10,599 nt of DNA from Rubrobacteraceae bacterium. GTDB taxonomy: Bacteria > Actinomycetota > Rubrobacteria > Rubrobacterales > Rubrobacteraceae. The notes under the pieces were generated by a model, which saw only the letters and a list, made by a program, of their open reading frames with translations, had not been told where the DNA came from and did not search any database. Both the position numbers and the translations under genes were made by a program. Location: the NCBI GenBank assembly GCA_030447045.1, contig JAUJMB010000049.1, positions 1 to 10,599 of the forward strand, read 5' to 3'. Below, one piece after another: positions 1 through 4,621 of the stretch. Position 1 is the first letter of the stretch. Each line of letters begins with the position of its first letter.

Positions 1-53
1 ATCTCCGCCAGCGCGTAACGTCCCTGTCCCTCGATGTAGCGGGTCTCGGTCAC
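1..53 (-). CDS. Partial CDS, N-terminus only, unrecognised
   Basis: Reading leftward from a GTG at 53-51, the frame stays open to the window edge and gives VTETRYIEGQGRYALAE, after which the gene leaves the window. The composition looks like a real protein start, but 17 residues are too few to name a family. The start is supported by a TACAAT -10 box ending 8 bp upstream, which would give a leaderless or nearly leaderless mRNA. No Shine-Dalgarno sequence precedes the GTG. An alternative ATG at 63-61 is in another frame and gives a less protein-like product. Confidence 0.45.
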   Translation of the reverse strand, partial: MTETRYIEGQGRYALAE

Positions 54-61
54 GCCCGTGC

Positions 62-67
62 ATTGTA
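62..67 (-). promoter_or_regulatory. -10 box of the leftward partial gene
   Basis: On the minus strand the sequence TATACAAT ends at 62, and 8 bases (gcacgggc) separate it from the GTG at 53. TACAAT matches the sigma-70 family -10 consensus at 5 of 6 bases. The expected transcription start is at or within a base or two of the GTG. The -35 position falls inside the heptamer repeat array (about 85-90) and matches TTGACA poorly. Confidence 0.4.
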
Positions 68-72
68 TATGC

Positions 73-107
73 TCTAGGCATCAGGCTGCAGGTTTCAGGC
101 ATCAGGG
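73..107 (+). repeat. Heptamer repeat array A (five units)
   Basis: AGGC, AGGC, AGGT, AGGC and AGGG occur at 76, 83, 90, 97 and 104, exactly 7 bp apart, within units of the form (t/g)cAGG(C/T)(a/t). The array reads rightward. The 15-mer TCTAGGCATCAGGCT at 73-87 recurs exactly, in inverted orientation, in array D at 2340-2354. Bases 83-100 pair perfectly with array B. The array lies between the promoter of the leftward partial gene and the hairpin-rich interval, so it overlaps the -35 region of that promoter. Confidence 0.7.
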
Positions 108-257
108 CCCTTTTTGCGGCCTGCACCGTGGTGCGAACAGCTTCGGTGTCCGAAGGAGATCCGGGCCGCCGCCTGATGCAGGAGGTCCGCGGCCTCCCGC
201 AGGCACCTGCCGGGCTCTCGACCAGAACCCGAGCCCGTAGCCTGAAACCTGCAGCCT
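83..257. other. Hairpin-rich element closed by an 18-bp inverted repeat
   Basis: AGGCTGCAGGTTTCAGGC (83-100) and its exact complement (240-257) bracket 139 bp that hold four consecutive internal hairpins. These are GCAC/GTGC at 123-134; CTTCGG-tgt-CCGAAG at 141-155; a stem GCCTG/CAGGC with inner GGAGG/CCTCC at 171-204; and CGGGCTC/GAGCCCG at 211-237. The fold would be a multibranched structure on one long closing stem. No protein reading frame here is convincing. It could be a structured RNA, a miniature non-autonomous mobile element, or a cruciform-forming DNA site. It lacks the GGAA-loop signature of SRP RNA and I could not match it to a known RNA family. Confidence 0.45.
233..257 (-). repeat. 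Heptamer repeat array B
   Basis: Read on the minus strand, the AGG core recurs every 7 bp (GCCT, ACCT and GCCT on the plus strand at 240, 247 and 254, with a degenerate unit at 233). It is the inverted partner of array A: 240-257 pairs perfectly with 83-100. It also supplies the probable -35 box of the tRNA-Leu promoter. Confidence 0.65.
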
Positions 258-271
258 ATAACTGGTACAAT
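242..271 (+). promoter_or_regulatory. Promoter of tRNA-Leu
   Basis: CTGAAA (242-247, 4 of 6 to TTGACA) and TACAAT (266-271, 5 of 6 to TATAAT) are separated by 18 bp. Initiation about 7 bp downstream would give a 5' leader of roughly 28 nt before the mature tRNA at 306. The -35 box is part of heptamer array B, so the repeat has become part of this promoter. The leader contains a small CCC-GAAA-GGG hairpin near 290-299. Confidence 0.45.
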
Positions 272-305
272 CCCCGGGTTCAGGACGTGTCCCGAAAGGG
301 TCCGC

Positions 306-389
306 GGGCGAGTGGCGGAATTGGTAGACGCGCTAGGTTCAGGGTCTAGTGTCCGAAAGGACGTGGGGGTTCGAGTCCCCCCTCGCCCA
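306..389 (+). tRNA. tRNA-Leu (anticodon CAG)
   Basis: The cloverleaf can be drawn in full. The acceptor stem GGGCGAG (306-312) pairs with CTCGCCC (382-388), with discriminator A389. The D stem is GCG/CGC (315-317/329-331). The anticodon stem CTAGG/TCTAG (333-337/345-349) has one G-U pair and a 7-base loop carrying CAG at 340-342. A long variable arm with GTCC-GAAA-GGAC (351-362) marks class II. The T arm is GGGGG-TTCGAGT-CCCCC (365-381). It reads CUG codons, which are heavily used in this GC-rich sequence. The 3' CCA is not encoded: the bases after A389 are CCC, so a CCA-adding enzyme is required. Confidence 0.97.
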
Positions 390-401
390 CCCAGTCTCGA
401 C

Positions 402-415
402 GAGGTGTACGGATA
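402..415 (+). promoter_or_regulatory. Possible RBS with non-canonical ATA start for the CARDB-like gene
   Basis: GAGGTG (402-407) is a plausible Shine-Dalgarno sequence. Five bases later, in frame with the gene conventionally starting at 566, stands ATA (413-415). The frame is open from 350 onward but holds no ATG, GTG or TTG before 566. The upstream codons encode a strongly basic stretch followed by the missing half of a membrane helix, so translation probably begins about here. ATA as an initiator is rare, and a sequencing error from ATG is also possible. Confidence 0.3.
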
Positions 416-565
416 GAGCGTAGATCCCACAGGGCCGCCCCGAAGTCCCGCCGAAGGAGGCCCACCGGGAGACCCTCCGGACGCCCCAGGAGCCAGCCCA
501 AGAAGCGCGGCGGCCGGACGCTTCCGGCCTGGATCACGCTCCTGGGCTCCCTCTTTCTCCTCGCC

Positions 566-1495
566 ATGGCCTTCGGCTTTATCTTTTTCGTGGCCCGCGG
601 CTGCGTCGCCACCCAGGAGTCCACCCAGGTCCGCAAGTACGTCACCGGCGCCGACAGCGTCCTGAGCGACTCCTCCAACGCCGGCAGGAACGAGTTGCAG
701 GGGATCCTGAAGAGCTCGGGCGGCGATCCCGGCATGGTGGACGAGGAGGCGCTGGGGAGGGTCGCGAACCTCTCGGACAGGCTCTACACGCAGGCCCTGC
801 AGAACGACGAGATTCCGCCCGAGTTCGAGGACGCCCAGCCGTACCTGATCTCCGCTCTAGGCGTCCGCAAGGAGGCCACGGAGAACCTCGCCGCCGCCGT
901 CGGCGGTAGCGGCAACGGCTTCGGCGACGCCCTGGCCACCGCCGTGGAGGACTTCAGGACGAGCGACTCCATCATCGCCAACCACTACGTCCCGGCGGTC
1001 CGCGAATCGCTGGAGCAGGCCGGCCAGACGGGCGACGGCGGCTACCTCGAGGAGCCCCAGCCCTTCATGGACTACCGCGAGATCGGCTTCGACGCGGCCT
1101 CCTCGGCCGGCTCCGCCCGCAGCGACCCGAGCGCCGTCCACGGCGTCGAGATAGACGGCGTCACCGTCGCCGGGCAGCCGCTCCCCCCGGGCGGGAACGT
1201 CGTGCTCACGGGCGACGACGAGGCCAGCTTCGCCGTCACCATCGCCAACGGCGGCGAGGTGCCCGAGTCGGCGGTGGACGTCGAGGTCGTCCTGAACACG
1301 GACGCCGAGCGCCAGACAAAGAACGCGACCGTGGCCCGCATAGAGCCCAACGGGACGGCGACCGTCGAGATCGGGGGCTTTATCCCTGGCGCCCTGGACG
1401 AAGAGGTGGAGACCACCGTCGAGGCCGGGCCCGTCAAGTACGAGAAGACCCTGGAGAACAACACCCTTAACGGTTCGATCACCTTTGGCCTGTAG
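566..1495 (+). CDS. Membrane-anchored protein with C-terminal CARDB-like domain
   Basis: From the ATG at 566 the product is 309 residues, beginning with a short hydrophobic run (about residues 1-10) and then a mainly helical, acidic region to about residue 185. The C-terminal 110 residues (about 195-305) are beta-rich: FAVTIANGG, then VDVEVVL, then PNGTATVEI. This resembles CARDB-type immunoglobulin-like domains, which occur in surface proteins of bacteria and archaea. The same frame upstream of 566 encodes many Arg/Lys residues and then LPAWITLLGSLFLLA, which completes a transmembrane helix. The real protein is therefore probably near 360 residues with a basic cytoplasmic tail, one membrane pass and an extracellular part. 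No start codon at 566 is preceded by a good ribosome site. It stops 12 bp before the RAM-domain gene and is probably co-transcribed with it. No enzymatic motif was found; function unknown. Confidence 0.75.
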   Translation: MAFGFIFFVARGCVATQESTQVRKYVTGADSVLSDSSNAGRNELQGILKSSGGDPGMVDEEALGRVANLSDRLYTQALQNDEIPPEFEDAQPYLISALGVRKEATENLAAAVGGSGNGFGDALATAVEDFRTSDSIIANHYVPAVRESLEQAGQTGDGGYLEEPQPFMDYREIGFDAASSAGSARSDPSAVHGVEIDGVTVAGQPLPPGGNVVLTGDDEASFAVTIANGGEVPESAVDVEVVLNTDAERQTKNATVARIEPNGTATVEIGGFIPGALDEEVETTVEAGPVKYEKTLENNTLNGSITFGL

Positions 1496-1507
1496 AGGAG
1501 GCAACGC

Positions 1508-1789
1508 GTGGTAACGGCCATCGTGCTCGTAACGACCGAGGGGGAGCGGGTCCAGGAGGCGGCCCAGGCCATGCTCGCCGTCGAGGGCGTCACCGAGGCC
1601 TACTCCGTCACCGGCCCCTACGACCTCGTCGTCATGGTCCGCATCCCCGACTTCGAGAGCCTCGCCGACATAGTCCCGGAGAAGCTCGCCCAGGTCCCCG
1701 GCGTCGCCCGCACCGAGACCATGGTCGCCTTCCGCGCCTACTCGAACTACGACCTCGACCGGGCGTGGAGCCTGGGGTTCGAGGAGTAG
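1508..1789 (+). CDS. Stand-alone Lrp/AsnC ligand-binding (RAM) domain protein
   Basis: The 93-residue product is a complete RAM (Lrp/AsnC effector-binding) domain without the helix-turn-helix found in full-length Lrp regulators. It has the beta strand VTAIVLVTT (2-10), the helix after it, VEGVTEAYSVTGPYDLVV (25-42) with the typical TGxYDL turn, and the closing strand ETMVAFRAYS (70-79). Such domains form oligomers that bind amino acids or other small ligands, and stand-alone members may modify a partner regulator. The GTG start is chosen because a perfect AGGAGG (1496-1501) lies 6 bp upstream, right after the stop codon of the preceding gene, which implies one operon. The TAG stop lies in the first unit of heptamer array C. 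No DNA-binding partner is encoded nearby, so its role is not deducible. Confidence 0.88.
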   Translation: MVTAIVLVTTEGERVQEAAQAMLAVEGVTEAYSVTGPYDLVVMVRIPDFESLADIVPEKLAQVPGVARTETMVAFRAYSNYDLDRAWSLGFEE

Positions 1790-1811
1790 GCTTCAGGTAT
1801 CAGGCTTCGGG
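1788..1811 (+). repeat. Heptamer repeat array C
   Basis: AGGC, AGGT, AGGC and a degenerate GGGA lie at 1788, 1795, 1802 and 1809, with exact 7-bp spacing. The array fills the whole gap between the RAM gene and the acetyltransferase gene, overlapping the stop codon of the first and reaching the A of the ATG of the second. Bases 1795-1811 pair with array D (2335-2351) at 16 of 17 positions, including 13 contiguous pairs. Confidence 0.65.
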
Positions 1812-2360
1812 ATGGCTGAGATCGAGACGGAGAGGCTGCTGCTACGCCGCTGGCAAGACAAAGACCTCGAACCGTACGCCCGCATGTGCGCAGATCCCGA
1901 GGTTATGCGGTTTATAGGGGCTGGCTCGACGCTGAACCGGGAGCAGAGCGAGGAGCAGGTCTCCCGTTTCGTCCGGCACTGGGAGGAGCGGGGGTTCGGG
2001 CTCTGGGCGTTGGAGGAGAAGGAGGGCGGGGCGTTCGTCGGCTTCGCCGGCCTCTCCTACCAGGAGGACTGGCCCGAAGGCGAACACAAGACCGAGGTCG
2101 GCTGGAGGCTGGACCGCGCGTTCTGGGGACGCGGCCTCGCCACCGAGGCGGCGAGGGCCAGCGTAGACTACGGGTTCGAGAACCTTCGGCTGGAGCGCAT
2201 CATCAGCATCATCCAGCCCGGAAACGTCGCATCGTGTCGGGTCGCGGAGAAGGCCGGTCTGACCCTTCAGGGCGAGTCCCACTGGCGGAACAACGACGTC
2301 ATCTGGTACGCGGTAGACCGCGACGACAAGCAGACCCGAAGCCTGATGCCTAGAACCTAG
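1812..2360 (+). CDS. GNAT N-acetyltransferase, RimJ/RimL type
   Basis: The 182-residue product is a cytoplasmic GNAT-fold enzyme that would transfer an acetyl group from acetyl-CoA to an amine. It begins with IETERLLLRRWQDKDLEPYA, the usual opening of the RimJ/RimL group. The acetyl-CoA pyrophosphate loop is WGRGLATEA (105-113), and motif B contains PGNVASCRVAEKAGL (136-150). The substrate could be a protein N-terminus, an antibiotic or a small metabolite; the sequence does not decide. The ATG follows directly on heptamer array C and has no recognisable Shine-Dalgarno site. The last eight residues (175-182, including RSLMPRT) are translated from array D and are probably not part of the fold. 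Its stop shares CTAG with that of the convergent ligase gene. Confidence 0.88.
   Translation: MAEIETERLLLRRWQDKDLEPYARMCADPEVMRFIGAGSTLNREQSEEQVSRFVRHWEERGFGLWALEEKEGGAFVGFAGLSYQEDWPEGEHKTEVGWRLDRAFWGRGLATEAARASVDYGFENLRLERIISIIQPGNVASCRVAEKAGLTLQGESHWRNNDVIWYAVDRDDKQTRSLMPRT
2334..2358 (-). repeat. Heptamer repeat array D
   Basis: Plus-strand ACCC, GCCT, GCCT and ACCT at 2334, 2341, 2348 and 2355 give AGG cores every 7 bp on the minus strand. It is the inverted partner of array C on the other side of the acetyltransferase gene and shares a 15-mer with array A. It is read through as the C-terminal codons of the acetyltransferase and touches both convergent stop codons. Confidence 0.65.
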
Positions 2361-3484
2361 CTCTGCTCCTCGGCGAGCGCCGGCCTCGTGCCCTCGATCA
2401 GGAACGCGACCACGTCGAGAAAGTCGCCGCTGTTCCTGTAGACCTCGCGCTGGCGCTGGCTGCCGGTGCCGCCCTCGACGATCTCGAGCACGCCTTCGAT
2501 CTCGGTCTCGCAGCCGAGGTCCTGGGCGTGGGGCTTTAGCCTCTCGACGAGGTCGCGGGCGATCTCCCTGGCCGGGACGGTCTTGTCCCCGGCCGCGTCG
2601 TAGAAGCCGGCGTCCATGCCGTGGCGGGAGGCCCGCCACCGGTTCTCCTCGGCCAGGTCCCTGTTGTAGGGGCCTCTGGGCTCGGACCCTTCGAGGGCGT
2701 GGGCGACGACGCACTGGGTGAGGGCCGTCAGGGCCGTGGCGTACTTCAGGTTCGTCTGGGAGTCGAGGATGCGCAGCTCTATGGTCCCTATGTTCGGGTG
2801 CGGGCGGACGTCCCACCAGCAGTAGGTGTAGTCGTCCATGGCCCCCGAGCGGACCATGAGGTCCACGTAGCCTTCGAAGGCCTCCCAGTCGGAGAAGGCG
2901 GGGGGGAGGCCCGCCCGCGGGAAGGTCTCGAAGATCTTGACCCGGCACGACTCGAAGCCCGTATCGAAGCTCTGCCAGAAGGGGGAGTTGGCGGAGAGGG
3001 CGAGGAGGAGGGGGGCCTGCTCTGAGAGGCGGTTGTGGGCCTCTATGGCCTTCTCCTCGTCCGGCACGGCGACGTGGACGTGCTGGCCGAAGATCACCTC
3101 CCGCTCGGCCACCCACCGCAGGGTCTCTACGACCTTGGTGTAACGCTCCTGCTCGGTGACCTTCTGGTCGCGGTAGCGGCTGAAGGGGTGGGTTCCGGCT
3201 GAGGCGAGTGAGGCGCCGCAGGCGGCGGCCCAGGACCCCACGCGCCCCCTGAGCTCGCGCAGGTGCCTCTCCGCGTCGGCGGCGGTGGCGCAGGGCGGGG
3301 TCTTTATCTCGAGCACGGACTGGAAGAGCTCGTAGGAGACGAACTCGGCCAGCTCCTTGGGCAGCCGGGCCATCACCTCCTCGATTTTCGGGACAAGCTC
3401 CCCGGTCGTGGCGTCCACGATGTGGAGCTCCTCCTCGACCCCCAAAGAGTAGCTCGAACCGCCACCCTTGAACTCTATGGGCAC
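2357..3484 (-). CDS. ybdK: Carboxylate-amine ligase, YbdK family (GCS2)
   Basis: The 375-residue length and motifs fit the GCS2/YbdK family of ATP-dependent carboxylate-amine ligases. E. coli YbdK has weak glutamate-cysteine ligase activity; the natural substrate of most members is unknown. Visible landmarks are YSLGVEEELHIVD (12-24, metal-binding glutamates), EIKTPPC (59-65), GTHPFSRY (97-104), FGQHVHVAVPDEEKA (132-146), LSANSPFWQSFDTGFESCR (163-181) and WWDVRPHPNIGTIELRILD (223-241). All appear intact. The GTG start at 3484 is preceded by GAGGAGGAG a few bases upstream. No glutathione synthetase or mycothiol gene is in the window, so glutathione synthesis cannot be claimed. It has its own 128-bp upstream region. 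The stop overlaps that of the convergent acetyltransferase gene. Confidence 0.9.
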   Translation of the reverse strand: MPIEFKGGGSSYSLGVEEELHIVDATTGELVPKIEEVMARLPKELAEFVSYELFQSVLEIKTPPCATAADAERHLRELRGRVGSWAAACGASLASAGTHPFSRYRDQKVTEQERYTKVVETLRWVAEREVIFGQHVHVAVPDEEKAIEAHNRLSEQAPLLLALSANSPFWQSFDTGFESCRVKIFETFPRAGLPPAFSDWEAFEGYVDLMVRSGAMDDYTYCWWDVRPHPNIGTIELRILDSQTNLKYATALTALTQCVVAHALEGSEPRGPYNRDLAEENRWRASRHGMDAGFYDAAGDKTVPAREIARDLVERLKPHAQDLGCETEIEGVLEIVEGGTGSQRQREVYRNSGDFLDVVAFLIEGTRPALAEEQS

Positions 3485-3517
3485 CGCGCTCCTCCTCTAT
3501 CCGTGGGGCGGGGTCGT

Positions 3518-3585
3518 GCGAATCGTTCGCGGTCAACGCCGTTTGCGTGGTGCAACATAGTACCCGCTTTGGCTTTGCAAGGCCA
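3518..3585 (-). promoter_or_regulatory. Probable ybdK control region with two palindromes
   Basis: Between the exporter stop (3613) and the ligase start (3484), the minus strand has TACTAT at 3562-3557 as a candidate -10 box, but no good -35. A near-perfect 16-bp palindrome (TGGCTTTGCAAGGCCA on the plus strand, 3570-3585, 7 of 8 pairs) covers the -35 position. A second inverted repeat, GCGAA-tcg-TTCGC (3518-3530), would lie in the leader. They could be operators; this rests on symmetry alone. Confidence 0.25.
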
Positions 3586-3612
3586 CGACGGGTCCACGCG
3601 GCCCCGCGCGCT

Positions 3613-4596
3613 TCACGGGACCCCCTCCGCCGGGGCCCTCTTCCCGAACCTCACCTGGGCGAGCACCGCGCCGGAGACCACGAGCGCGGCCCCGACGACC
3701 TTCGGGGCGGTGAGCTCCTCGCCCAGGAGGACCGTCCCGAGGGCGCCGGCCACCACGGGCTCCACCGTCGCCACGATGGCCGCCCGCCCCGCGCCCAGGC
3801 GGCCGAGCCCGAAGGTGTAGAGCGCGAACGCCAGCGTCGTGTGCACCACCGCCAGCATGAGGAGCACGGCGTAAGAGGTGGGGGGAAGACCTGCCAGGGT
3901 GCCGAGCGTGGGGATGGCGGCCAGGGAGAGCAGCACCCCGCCGAAAAACAGGGCGTAGGAGAGGATCACGGCCGGCCCCAGCCGCCCGGCTACGGGGCGG
4001 CCGAAGATCGAGTACAGGCCGTAGGTGAGCCCCGCAAGGAGCCCGGTCGCCAGCACCGTCGGGGTTACCTCGAGGTTCGCCGGGTCGTAAGCCCCCGCGA
4101 CGAGGACGACCCCGACGATGGTGAGCCCGAGGGAGGTTAGCTTGGCCGGGCCGAGCCCTTCTTTGAGGAAGAGCCAGGCCAGCACCACCACGAAGGCCGG
4201 GGAGCTGTAGAGCAGGACCGCCGCCGTCCCGACGGCGCTCTCGCGGACCGTGTAGAAGTAGAAGAGGTAGAAGAGCCCGATCCCGACGAGCCCCAACGGG
4301 ACCAGAAAAACAAGGTCCCGGCGCGGGACCCGGAGCCTCCGCGCCCCGCCGGTCGCCAGCAGGAAGGCCATCACGGCCAGCCATCCGACCACGGCCCTGA
4401 ACGCGACCAGCGCCTCGAAGGAGACACCGTCCGCGTAGAGCATCTTCGAGAAGATCCCGAGCGTCCCCCACGTTGAGGCCGCCGCCGCGACGGCCAAGAC
4501 CCCGAGCAGTATGTCCCTGGTCTCCCGCAGATTTCCTCCCGTGCCCGTGCCGCAGGCGCTAGTTATACGGCAAGAGCGTCCCGGAGGCTGGCTCAT
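3613..4596 (-). CDS. EamA-family (DMT superfamily) transporter
   Basis: The product is hydrophobic, about 10 transmembrane helices in two homologous EamA halves. The first half contains AASTWGTLGIFSK and SAVGTAAVLLYSSPAFVVVLAWLFLKEGL, and the second YALFFGGVLLSLAAIP and ATVEPVVAGALGTVLLGEELT. This is the layout of drug/metabolite exporters of about 300 residues; the cargo cannot be read from sequence. The ATG start at 4596 gives 327 residues, with a non-hydrophobic first 22 that look unnatural. A start at the CTG at 4530 (residue 23) is a credible alternative: GGGAGG lies 4 bp upstream and a TATAAC -10 box upstream of that, inside the nominal coding region. The gene begins 25 bp after the mutL stop and may be co-transcribed with it as well. 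Confidence 0.88.
   Translation of the reverse strand: MSQPPGRSCRITSACGTGTGGNLRETRDILLGVLAVAAAASTWGTLGIFSKMLYADGVSFEALVAFRAVVGWLAVMAFLLATGGARRLRVPRRDLVFLVPLGLVGIGLFYLFYFYTVRESAVGTAAVLLYSSPAFVVVLAWLFLKEGLGPAKLTSLGLTIVGVVLVAGAYDPANLEVTPTVLATGLLAGLTYGLYSIFGRPVAGRLGPAVILSYALFFGGVLLSLAAIPTLGTLAGLPPTSYAVLLMLAVVHTTLAFALYTFGLGRLGAGRAAIVATVEPVVAGALGTVLLGEELTAPKVVGAALVVSGAVLAQVRFGKRAPAEGVP
4530..4567 (-). promoter_or_regulatory. Possible internal promoter and RBS of the EamA gene
   Basis: Minus-strand TATAAC (4567-4562) resembles a -10 box. GGGAGG (4540-4535) followed by aaat and CTG (4530-4528) resembles a ribosome site with a CTG start. Together they argue that the transporter starts about 22 codons later than the first ATG. 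No -35 match is evident. Confidence 0.3.
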
Positions 4597-4621
4597 CCCC
4601 GCCAGATGGATGAACCCTTGC

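Noticed and set aside
108..239. SRP (4.5S) RNA or tmRNA candidate
   Set aside because: The GGAA tetraloop and flanking conserved bases of SRP RNA are absent, and no tRNA-like ends or tag frame are seen.
73..257. CRISPR array
   Set aside because: The 7-bp period is far too short for repeat-spacer units, the arrays are inverted and no cas gene is present.
95..430. 111-residue minus-strand frame over tRNA-Leu and the hairpin element
   Set aside because: It runs antisense through the tRNA and the repeat arrays, with no recognisable protein features.
566..610. Lipoprotein signal peptide ending at the Cys in VARGC
   Set aside because: Arg at -2 does not fit a lipobox, and the upstream codons make this the end of an ordinary transmembrane helix.
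1842..3536. 564-residue open frame on the minus strand overlapping the ligase and acetyltransferase genes
   Set aside because: Arg/Gly/Pro-rich shadow frame; the true genes in other frames carry complete conserved motifs.
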